The notes beneath the pieces are model-generated. The model did not search any database. It was not told the origin of the DNA and saw only the letters and a program-made list of their open reading frames with translations. This document shows positions 1-5,335 of a DNA stretch of 7,211 bases, piece after piece (within the stretch, counting starts at the first letter, position 1; the number at the start of each line of letters is the position of its first letter). The position numbers and the translations under genes were made by a program. The stretch is from DALYJJ01 sp031969915 (lineage in GTDB: Bacteria; Acidobacteriota; Terriglobia; Bryobacterales; Bryobacteraceae), in the NCBI GenBank assembly GCA_031969915.1, contig DALYJJ010000222.1, forward strand, positions 1 through 7,211, given 5' to 3'.

Positions 1-92
1 CCACGAACCCGTTAATGCTGCAGGGCGACCACGGGCCCGTGGCGTACCGGAACATCTACTGGCGCCCGCTGTGGCCCCTTACGGCGCGGTAG
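1..92 (+). CDS. 3-keto-disaccharide hydrolase (DUF1080) domain protein, C-terminal end only
   Basis: Only the last 29 codons are present, read in the frame starting at base 3 and ending at the TAG at 90-92. They contain LQGDHGPVAYRNIYWRPL, which closely matches the usual end of DUF1080 (3-keto-disaccharide hydrolase, concanavalin-like fold) proteins, where a last beta-strand of the type LQGDHGxVxFRNIxxRPL closes the domain. Family members are mostly exported sugar-processing proteins, abundant in Acidobacteriota and Planctomycetota. Most homologues stop at or just after RPL; this one carries a short extra tail, WPLTAR. The stop lies inside the 3' end of the opposing DUF4342 gene, so the two coding regions overlap by 14 bp tail to tail. 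Signal peptide and catalytic part lie outside the window, so substrate cannot be judged. Confidence 0.8.
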   Translation, partial: TNPLMLQGDHGPVAYRNIYWRPLWPLTAR

Positions 93-396
93 GTGCGGGT
101 TCGGCTTGGGCTTCCGTTGGGGCGGCTTCCGGGGCCGCGGCGCCCGCCTTCACGGCGCGTTCGACGACGATCGTGAAGTCCGCCGCGAGCGCGGCCAGCG
201 CTCCGATGGCCGCCAGCACGGGCACTGCGATCACGCCGATGGCCGCGATGTTCAGCGGCACTTCCATGAAGGTGTTGCCCGAGGTGTCCTTGATGATGAC
301 GCGGCGCACGTTGCCTTCCTGAAGGAGCCTGCGCACCTCCTCCACCAGCTCGTTCGCCTTCACTTTGATCTCTTCGAACTGCTTTTCGAAGTTCAT
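79..396 (-). CDS. DUF4342 domain-containing small membrane-associated protein
   Basis: A 105-residue protein starting at ATG 396-394. Residues about 1-80 match the DUF4342 pattern: an amphipathic charged helix (KANELVEEVRRLLQEGNVRR), then VIIKD and a T/F-x-EVPLN strand, then a hydrophobic stretch at about 48-72 (IAAIGVIAVPVLAAIGALAAL) that could cross the membrane once, ending in DFTIVVER. The tail from residue 81 is low-complexity Ala/Pro/Glu. The family's function is unknown; its shape suggests a small membrane-linked accessory protein. The start is supported by a purine-rich GGAG/GGGG ribosome site 4-12 bases upstream. Its ATG overlaps the sulfurtransferase TGA in ATGA (393-396), so translation is probably coupled. 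A much longer reading of the same frame exists upstream, but it only runs antiparallel in frame-shift through the sulfurtransferase and has no support. Confidence 0.85.
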   Translation of the reverse strand: MNFEKQFEEIKVKANELVEEVRRLLQEGNVRRVIIKDTSGNTFMEVPLNIAAIGVIAVPVLAAIGALAALAADFTIVVERAVKAGAAAPEAAPTEAQAEPAPTAP

Positions 397-1253
397 TTCC
401 CCGTCTCCACCGGCAGTTCGCTGCGCCGGCTCCAGTCTTCGAACGATCCGTCGTAGAGCTTGACGTCCAGGCCGGCCAAGCGTGCGGCGAAGTAGGGTAC
501 GGTGGCCTGCATGCCGATATGGCAGTAGCTGACCGTCTGCTTGCCCTCGCCCTTGAGCACGGCCTTGAGCTGCTCTTTGCTCTTGAATTTTCCGTTCTCG
601 AGCAAGGTCGAGAACGTCACGCTGCGCGATCCGGGGATACGGCCCGGACGGGCTGCCTGGAACCCCGGCGTGGCGCCGGTGTAGAACTCTTCGGTGCGCG
701 CGTCCACTAACTGGACCTTCGGGTCGTTGAGGCGGCTTTGGATCCAGGAGGCGTCGGCGATCCGGTCCGGGCGGGGCCTCGCCGTGAAGACCGCGGCCTT
801 CACCTCGGGGACGTCCTTGGTGACGGGGCGTCCCTCGGCCTGCCACGCGGCGAGCCCGCCGTCCAGGATCGAGGTCCGCTCCGAAAGACCCAGGTAGTCG
901 AGTGTGAACCAGACGCGCGTGGCGGACTGCATGGCGCTCTGGCCGGGATAGATCACAATCCGCGAAGCGTCGCCGACGCCGAGCTTGCCGAATGCGGCTC
1001 GCAGCGCTTCGACGTCCGGCAGTTGCACCTTCAACCCCGCATCCTCGCTGACCGCAATGTCGCCGACCCCGATCAGCCGCGCGCCGGGTATGTGGCCCGC
1101 GTCGTAGTCCTTCGGCCCGCCTACGTGCAACAGCACGAGGTTCGGATCGTTCAAGCGCTGCGCCAGCCACCCGGTGGTGACCAGGTACTCCTGCGCGAAT
1201 GCGCCGTGCGCAGCGAGGGCGAGCCACGCCGCGGTCATCGGAGCCAGCTTCAC
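393..1253 (-). CDS. Exported two-domain rhodanese sulfurtransferase (thiosulfate/3-mercaptopyruvate type)
   Basis: A 286-residue protein with a GTG start (1253-1251). Residues 1-20 form a signal peptide with a likely cleavage after AFA, so the enzyme should act in the periplasm. Two rhodanese domains follow: about 22-145 (DYDAGHIPGAR, then SILDGGLAAW) and about 160-283 (VDARTEEF, GRIPGSR, then LYDGSFEDW). Only the second domain has the active-site cysteine, Cys244 in the loop CHIGMQAT; the equivalent place in the first domain is YPGQSAMQS without Cys, the normal state for tandem rhodaneses where the N-domain is structural. The loop differs from classic rhodanese (CRKGVT) and mercaptopyruvate sulfurtransferase (CGSGVT) loops, so the sulfur donor is uncertain. 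It is the middle gene of a three-gene operon, overlapping both neighbours by 4 bp (GTGA at 1250-1253, ATGA at 393-396). Confidence 0.9.
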   Translation of the reverse strand: MKLAPMTAAWLALAAHGAFAQEYLVTTGWLAQRLNDPNLVLLHVGGPKDYDAGHIPGARLIGVGDIAVSEDAGLKVQLPDVEALRAAFGKLGVGDASRIVIYPGQSAMQSATRVWFTLDYLGLSERTSILDGGLAAWQAEGRPVTKDVPEVKAAVFTARPRPDRIADASWIQSRLNDPKVQLVDARTEEFYTGATPGFQAARPGRIPGSRSVTFSTLLENGKFKSKEQLKAVLKGEGKQTVSYCHIGMQATVPYFAARLAGLDVKLYDGSFEDWSRRSELPVETGK

Positions 1254-1519
1254 GAATCACCTCCCAGCAGATGCGCGTAGGCCGCGGAATCAAGCCCCAG
1301 GCTTTCCATCCGCCGTGCGAGGTCGGACCGCAGCGCCGCGGGCGTGGTCTCCACCCACGCGGCGATCACTACTTCGACGCCTACACGGTTCAACCCTTCT
1401 TCCTCGGCGCGGCGCTCGGCGGCCTGCGTCAGCCGTTCGATCACGGCCTCGCGTTCGGCCCGCGGCGCCCACCCCGCAATATTCTTTACGAGATCTTCGG
1501 CGGCATCGTTCCATCGCAT
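1250..1519 (-). CDS. Small PCP_red-like (proto-chlorophyllide reductase 57 kDa subunit C-domain-like) protein
   Basis: An 89-residue protein beginning MRWNDAAEDL and ending LLGGDS. The pattern W-x3-A near the start, then AP-R, a helix with ERLTQAAERRAEEEG, then RVGVEVVIAAW, resembles the PCP_red domain (W..A...I...R......E..A...G...V..E.V). That domain forms the C-terminal part of some BchB subunits but is widespread as a stand-alone small protein in non-photosynthetic bacteria, where its role is unknown. The family match is by eye and moderate. I chose ATG 1519 because AGGAGAAGG sits just upstream on the minus strand and because the domain's Trp follows directly; ATG 1549 would add ten residues but has a poorer ribosome site. 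No Cys is present, so it cannot itself bind a 4Fe-4S cluster by Cys ligands. First gene of the operon with the sulfurtransferase (4-bp GTGA overlap). Confidence 0.65.
   Translation of the reverse strand: MRWNDAAEDLVKNIAGWAPRAEREAVIERLTQAAERRAEEEGLNRVGVEVVIAAWVETTPAALRSDLARRMESLGLDSAAYAHLLGGDS
1257..1265 (-). promoter_or_regulatory. Strong Shine-Dalgarno site of the sulfurtransferase
   Basis: On the minus strand this reads GGGAGGTGA, a near-perfect anti-16S match, 3 bases (GTGA end at 1257) to about 8 bases (core AGG) before the GTG start at 1253. It decides the GTG start of the sulfurtransferase and lies within the last codons of the upstream gene, so that ribosomes finishing that gene are delivered to this site. 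Confidence 0.75.
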
Positions 1520-1549
1520 CGCCTTCTCCTCGAAACGCGGATTCTCCAT

Positions 1550-1688
1550 CTCGGCCGCCGATTTTCGCAACCTGTCGGGAACTCCCGCGGCGTTCGGCAC
1601 CGAGAGCCACCGCCATGTGAATTGTATAAGCACAGCCACTCCTCGCGGCGACCGAGCATCGGGTTGACGGCCCGGGAGCCAAAGCCGA
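1550..1688. promoter_or_regulatory. Divergent control region between PCP_red-like operon and AlbA_2 gene
   Basis: These 139 bases separate two divergent units and must hold promoters for both. On the minus strand a TACAAT hexamer (1626-1621), one mismatch from the -10 consensus, sits about 100 bases upstream of the PCP_red-like start, but no good -35 is found 16-18 bases before it. On the plus strand GGGAG (1674-1678) ends 10 bases before ATG 1689 and may serve as a weak ribosome site. No clear operator dyad is seen. Confidence 0.3.
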
Positions 1689-2975
1689 ATGACGATCACA
1701 GAACTCGAAGTCCTCGTCCGCCGCGGCGAATCCGACTCCGTGGAGTTCAAAAAGAGCACCGGACAACTGACCCGCGCTGCGGAGACGCTTTGCGCCTTTC
1801 TGAACGGCCACGGCGGCCTCGTTCTGGTCGGCGTGTCACCGGACAAGAAGATCATCGGCCAGGCCGTCGCCGATGGGACTTTGCGGGACATTGCCCAGGT
1901 CGACGGACGGTCCCATGAGCGCGTCGGATCAACCACGTCGGTGATGCCGCAAGAAACCTACCAGCGTCTTCTCCTGGAGCGAGCCCACGCTAAGCAGCGG
2001 TGGGAGAATCTGCCAGCGGCAGTGACATTGGAGGAACTGGATCAGGACGAGATCCTGAGAACACTGAAGCTGGGCGCGGCTGCCGGTCGAATGGCGGCTT
2101 CTTTGTCCGCGGATACCGCTGATGTGCTCGACCGGCTCGGACTTCGTGTTCGCGACCACGTGCTCAATGCCGCCGTTGTCGTGTTTGGGCGTCGGATGCT
2201 GCCGGATTATCCTCAGTGCCAACTAAGGATGGCCCGCTTCCGCGGAAACGACAAGACGGCTTTCCTCGATCAACGGCAACTCCATGGCCACGCGCTGCAA
2301 CTGCTGGAAGACGCAATGCAGTTTCTCACCCGGCATCTGCCGGTGGCCGGGCGGATCGAACCCGGCGTGTTCGAGCGGGCCGACGCACCGCTGTTCCCGC
2401 CGATCGCGCTTCGCGAGGCATTGGTGAACGCGTTCTGCCACCGCGACTACTCGATCACGGGCAGCGCGGTGAGCCTCGCAATCTACGATGATCGGCTTGA
2501 GATCTGGAGCGATGGCACGCTGCCGTTCGGATTGAGTGTCGACGATCTGAAGCGCGACCATCCATCCAGGCCGCGGAATCCGCTGGTCGCCGAAGCGTTT
2601 TATCGGCGTGGGCTGGTTGAGCGCTGGGGCCGAGGTACGCAGAAGATCGTAGAGTTGTGCGTTCAGGCTGGGCATCCCGAGCCGGAGTTCATCGAGCAGG
2701 CCGGGGCGCTTGGGGTGCGGTTCTTACCCAGTGCGTACATTGCGCCGCACCGTGTTGGCCACGACCTCACGATCCGCCAGCGCCGGATCTTGCAGACGTT
2801 AGCTTCCAGGCAGGACGTCACTTTTGGCGAACTGCGCTCGATGGCCGGCCCCACGGTCGCGATTCGAACTTTCCGGGACGATCTTCTGCACTTGAAGAGG
2901 TTGGGGTTGATCGGATTGCGCGGCCGGGGGCGGGGCGCCACGTGGTTCATCGTGCGAGACACCCAGCACAAATAG
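1689..2975 (+). CDS. AlbA_2 (Schlafen AlbA_2/RecG-like) ATP-binding protein with HATPase_c_4 domain, internally shortened
   Basis: A 428-residue protein. Residues 1-70 are the start of an AlbA_2 (divergent AAA_4, PF04326) domain: ESDSVEFKKST at 14-24 and AFLNGHGGLVLVGV at 36-49. Residues about 237-345 form a HATPase_c_4 (GHKL-like) ATP-binding domain: REALVNAFCHRDY at 242-254 with the Glu/Asn pair E243/N247 that in GHKL enzymes positions Mg-ATP, DDRLEIWSDGTLP at 267-279, and ERWGRGTQKI at 311-320. Residues 355-425 look like a winged-helix. Such proteins are annotated as putative transcriptional regulators or RecG-related; function is not established. Homologues of this type normally have about 35-40 further residues between IAQ (68-70) and DGRSHERVGSTTS (72-84), including the strands ending in the pYtydGrpY region; here the two are joined directly, without frameshift. 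Start ATG 1689 places the usual short helix before ESDSVEF. Codon use is slightly less GC-rich than that of its neighbours, which would fit acquisition. Confidence 0.85.
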   Translation: MTITELEVLVRRGESDSVEFKKSTGQLTRAAETLCAFLNGHGGLVLVGVSPDKKIIGQAVADGTLRDIAQVDGRSHERVGSTTSVMPQETYQRLLLERAHAKQRWENLPAAVTLEELDQDEILRTLKLGAAAGRMAASLSADTADVLDRLGLRVRDHVLNAAVVVFGRRMLPDYPQCQLRMARFRGNDKTAFLDQRQLHGHALQLLEDAMQFLTRHLPVAGRIEPGVFERADAPLFPPIALREALVNAFCHRDYSITGSAVSLAIYDDRLEIWSDGTLPFGLSVDDLKRDHPSRPRNPLVAEAFYRRGLVERWGRGTQKIVELCVQAGHPEPEFIEQAGALGVRFLPSAYIAPHRVGHDLTIRQRRILQTLASRQDVTFGELRSMAGPTVAIRTFRDDLLHLKRLGLIGLRGRGRGATWFIVRDTQHK

Positions 2976-3000
2976 GGCGGAATAAGGCGGAATGAGGCGG
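2976..3000 (+). repeat. Two and a half copies of a 10-bp tandem repeat GGCGGAATRA
   Basis: Directly after the TAG stop of the AlbA_2 gene the sequence reads GGCGGAATAA, GGCGGAATGA, GGCGG. The second copy and the half copy form the left arm of the hairpin that follows. It may have arisen by slippage or by expansion of a terminator stem. Confidence 0.8.
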
Positions 3001-3024
3001 CCGCCGCCTCATTCCCGCCCCTTT
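2986..3024 (+). terminator. Hairpin terminator after the AlbA_2 gene
   Basis: GGCGGAATGAGGCGG (2986-3000) pairs with CCGCCTCATTCCCGCC (3004-3019), giving 15 base pairs with one bulged C (3014) and a 3-base loop, CCG. It starts 10 bases after the stop codon at 2975. Only a short T run follows (CTTTC, TTT at 3022-3024), so termination could be weak or Rho-assisted, but the stem is by far the strongest one seen in the window's gaps. The next gene runs in the same direction, so a terminator is expected here to separate the two transcription units. Confidence 0.6.
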
Positions 3025-3190
3025 CGGCCGGGACACCGCTGGTTCAATCACACCCTGGCGCGTTCTCGTGTCAGATGGCGCTGAATGGCTCTGAATAGCG
3101 GCCGGCGGGTCCCAGGGTGTCGGGGTTCGTAAAGACTGTCTCGGTTCTCAAGCTAGCGCAGGCGGCGCGGCGTGCGAAAGTAAACTTCGT
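3025..3190. other. Intergenic region upstream of pirin
   Basis: About 165 bases without a supported gene. It must contain the pirin promoter, but I cannot point to a convincing -35/-10 pair. ACACCCTGG (3050-3058) and CCAGGGTGT (3112-3120) are exact 9-bp inverted repeats 53 bases apart, and CTGAAT occurs twice 10 bases apart (3081 and 3091). The only small frame, ATGGCGCTGAATGGC ending after seven codons, has no support as a gene. Confidence 0.4.
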
Positions 3191-4015
3191 ATGGCCATGC
3201 GATCGATTCTCGAGTCCGTCCCCGTGCAGAAGGTGACCGAGGGCGGCGGGGTACAAGTGCGGCGGGCGTTCCCCACGCACCGCATTGCACACGTCGACCC
3301 GTTCCTGCTGTTCGACCACCTGGGTCCGCTCGCATTCTCGCCCGGCGAAGCGCGCGGGTTCCCCGAGCACCCGCATCGCGGCTTCGAAACCGTGACCTAC
3401 CTGCTGCGGGGAGCGATGGAGCACCGCGATTCGTTCGGCAATCACGGGCGGCTGGGTCCGGGAGACGTGCAGTGGATGACCGCCGGCTCCGGCCTGGTGC
3501 ACGCCGAGATGCCGGCGGCGGAAATGGTTCGCGATGGCGGCGTGCTCGAAGGGTTTCAGATCTGGGTGAACCTGCCGCGCCGCGACAAGATGACGGCGCC
3601 CCACTATCAGGAGTGGAAAGCGGAGCGGATTCCTCGCGTGATTCGGGAGGGAGTGGAAGCGCGCGTGGTGGCGGGCGAAGCGATGGGCGTCCGGGGCGCC
3701 GTGGAAACGCGCTCCCCCATCGCCTACATTCACTTCACGCTCGCCCCTGGAGCAACGTTCCAGCAGGCCGCCCCGGCATCGCAGAACGCCTTGGTGTACT
3801 CGGTGGAAGAAGGCCGAATGACGGCGTACGCGCACGACGGCGACGCCGTGGAGCTTGCGAACGCAGGCGACGTGCCGGTGAACCTGTTGTTTCTCGCCGG
3901 TCAGCCGTTGGACGAGCCGGTGGTCCGCTACGGGCCGTTCGTGATGAATTCGAAAGAGGAGATCGCCCAGGCCTTCGAGGACTTCCGCTCGGGTAAGATG
4001 GGCACACTCGCATGA
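3191..4015 (+). CDS. Pirin family protein (bicupin, metal-binding)
   Basis: A 274-residue bicupin, close to the usual pirin length. The N-terminal cupin (about 20-125) has all four metal ligands of human pirin and E. coli YhhW in place: H60 and H62 in EHPHRGFET, H104 and E106 in GSGLVHAEMP. FDHLGP (41-46) and GDVQWMTAG (91-99) are further pirin hallmarks. The C-terminal cupin (about 150-255: IHFTLAPGATF, then NLLFLAGQPLDEPVVRYGPFVMN) lacks such ligands, as usual. Known bacterial pirins are cytosolic non-haem iron proteins; some have quercetin 2,3-dioxygenase activity, others bind metabolic enzymes as regulators, so the substrate is open. No signal peptide. The ribosome site before ATG 3191 is weak; ATG 3197 is an alternative two codons later. 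Its TGA overlaps the next ATG (ATGA, 4012-4015), so it is coupled to the Gfo/Idh gene. Confidence 0.92.
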   Translation: MAMRSILESVPVQKVTEGGGVQVRRAFPTHRIAHVDPFLLFDHLGPLAFSPGEARGFPEHPHRGFETVTYLLRGAMEHRDSFGNHGRLGPGDVQWMTAGSGLVHAEMPAAEMVRDGGVLEGFQIWVNLPRRDKMTAPHYQEWKAERIPRVIREGVEARVVAGEAMGVRGAVETRSPIAYIHFTLAPGATFQQAAPASQNALVYSVEEGRMTAYAHDGDAVELANAGDVPVNLLFLAGQPLDEPVVRYGPFVMNSKEEIAQAFEDFRSGKMGTLA

Positions 4016-5028
4016 CTCGTGGGGCATTTCTCGGAACACTCGCCGGCGCCGCGGCGGCCCAGGCGCAGCAGCGCCCTCCCATTCGCATCGCGTTTCTCGG
4101 GGCGTCGCATTCGCACGCCGCGGACAAGATCCGCATCGCCGGTTCATCGCCCGATTGGGAACTGGTGGGCGTGCACGAAGAGGATCGCGTGATTCAGACT
4201 CCCGGCGTGCCGCGTCTTTCTCGCGACCAGGTTTTGAACGACAAGAGTATTCAGGCCATTGCCGTCGAATCGGCCGTCGCGCGGCACGAATCGGATGCGC
4301 TGGCGGCGGTGGAAGCGGGCAAGCACGTGCACGTCGAGAAGCCGATGGCGCACACCGCGGCCGGGCTGAAGAAGCTGGATGCCGCGGCGCGGGCGCGGAA
4401 GCGGCTGGTGCAGTCCGGCTACATGTGGCGCTACAATCCGGCGGTTCGTTTGGCGATGGAAGCGGCGCGCAAGGGATGGCTCGGCGAGGTTTACCTGGTT
4501 CGGGGCATGATGAACACGCTGGTGAACGATCCCGAGCGCCGCGAAGAATGGGGTCTGTTTCCCGGCGGGCAGATGTTCGAACAAGGCAGCCACCTGATGG
4601 ACATCGTGGTGCGTCTGATGGGCAGGCCCTTGAAGGTGCAGTCCGTGCTGCGCAGCCATGGGCCGTTCGAGGACGGCATGAAGGACAACACCGTGGCCAT
4701 CCTGGAATACAAGTCGGCGCTCGCCATCATCCAGGCGTCCACGCTCCAGCCCAACGCCAACGCGCATCGGACGCTCGAAATCTTCGGCGCGAACGGCAAC
4801 GCGGTGGTGCGGCCCATCGAGCCGCCGTCGCTCGAGATCGATCTCGCGCAGGCGGCGGGCCCATACCATAAGGGGATACAGAAGATCGTCCTGCACACGT
4901 ACCAGCGCTACGTGGGCGACTTCCAGGAACTCGCGGCCGCGATTCGCGGCGAACGCCCGCTCACCGCCTCGCTCGACGAGGAACTGATGGTTCACCAGAC
5001 GGTGCTTTGGGTGAGCGAGATGGCCTGA
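4012..5028 (+). CDS. Gfo/Idh/MocA family oxidoreductase with short Tat-like leader
   Basis: A 338-residue NAD(P)-dependent dehydrogenase-like protein. Residues 24-115 form the Rossmann half: IRIAFLGASHSHA (24-36) replaces the strict GxGxxG, as in a subgroup of this family with HSHA after the first Gly, and the catalytic-loop motif EKP is at 109-111 (HVEKPMAHT). The C-terminal alpha/beta domain (about 130-335) has QGSHLMD (191-197) with H194 and D197, the GxHxxD active-site signature. Family members oxidise or epimerise sugars and inositols; the substrate cannot be read from sequence. The first 19 residues (MTRGAFLGTLAG then an Ala-rich stretch to AQA) look like a Tat leader, but the twin Arg is Arg-Gly, so export by Tat is doubtful. 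It is translationally coupled to pirin and ends 10 bases from the stop of the opposing monooxygenase gene. Confidence 0.9.
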   Translation: MTRGAFLGTLAGAAAAQAQQRPPIRIAFLGASHSHAADKIRIAGSSPDWELVGVHEEDRVIQTPGVPRLSRDQVLNDKSIQAIAVESAVARHESDALAAVEAGKHVHVEKPMAHTAAGLKKLDAAARARKRLVQSGYMWRYNPAVRLAMEAARKGWLGEVYLVRGMMNTLVNDPERREEWGLFPGGQMFEQGSHLMDIVVRLMGRPLKVQSVLRSHGPFEDGMKDNTVAILEYKSALAIIQASTLQPNANAHRTLEIFGANGNAVVRPIEPPSLEIDLAQAAGPYHKGIQKIVLHTYQRYVGDFQELAAAIRGERPLTASLDEELMVHQTVLWVSEMA

Positions 5029-5038
5029 CGGGCCGCGC

Positions 5039-5335
5039 CTACGCCAGCCGCCGGTAGGTGAGAATCCGCGCGGGCTCGGCGAGCAAGTCCGGCGCCACCT
5101 TCCCGAGCGCCTGCAAGTGCGGCGAGGCGGCGTGCCTGGCGAGCGCCTCCTCCGACGTCCAGTTCTCATAGAAGACGAAGCGCCCTTGGTCGGAGGTGTG
5201 CTCGTGGAGGTCGTACTGCAGACACCCATCCTCCTTGCGGGTCGGTTCGATCAACCCGAGCAACTGTTCGCGCAGCTCCGATTCCCTGCCGGGCTTCGCC
5301 ACCAACTCCGCAACCACCGTCAACGCGTTAAACAT
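5039..5335 (-). CDS. Antibiotic biosynthesis monooxygenase (ABM) / YgiN-like quinol monooxygenase family
   Basis: A 98-residue single-domain protein of the ABM dimeric alpha/beta-barrel fold, at the normal length. Hallmarks are VVAELVAKPGRESELREQL (7-25), the IEPTRKEDGCLQYDLHEH segment (28-45), FVFYENWTSEEALARH (53-68), and SPHLQAL (71-77). YgiN-type members oxidise quinols or small aromatics without a cofactor or remove electrophiles; many are uncharacterised. No export signal, so cytosolic. Start ATG 5335 lies inside the end of the aldo/keto reductase gene (8-bp overlap) with AAGAGGG just upstream, so the two are probably coupled. Its stop is 10 bases from that of the Gfo/Idh gene on the other strand, leaving no room for a separate terminator. 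Confidence 0.85.
   Translation of the reverse strand: MFNALTVVAELVAKPGRESELREQLLGLIEPTRKEDGCLQYDLHEHTSDQGRFVFYENWTSEEALARHAASPHLQALGKVAPDLLAEPARILTYRRLA

Noticed and set aside
397..1293. Long minus-strand open frame that would extend the DUF4342 protein to about 400 residues
   Set aside because: It is out-of-frame translation of the sulfurtransferase, rich in Arg/Gly/Pro with no domain; DUF4342 has its own ATG and ribosome site at the ATGA overlap.
1664..1669. TTGACG as a -35 box for the AlbA_2 gene
   Set aside because: A -10 at normal spacing would fall on the start codon itself and none is seen there.
1689..2975. AlbA_2/HATPase protein as part of an anti-phage defence island
   Set aside because: No nuclease, methylase, toxin, integrase or phage gene is nearby; its neighbours are metabolic and regulatory genes.
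3050..3120. 9-bp inverted repeat ACACCCTGG/CCAGGGTGT flanking 53 bases upstream of pirin
   Set aside because: Could be a coincidence in GC-rich DNA; no mobile-element gene, target duplication or compact operator geometry supports a function.
3071..5229. Long minus-strand open frames opposite pirin and the Gfo/Idh gene
   Set aside because: Composition is Arg/His/Pro-rich and typical of antisense reading in high-GC DNA; the + strand proteins have complete conserved motifs.
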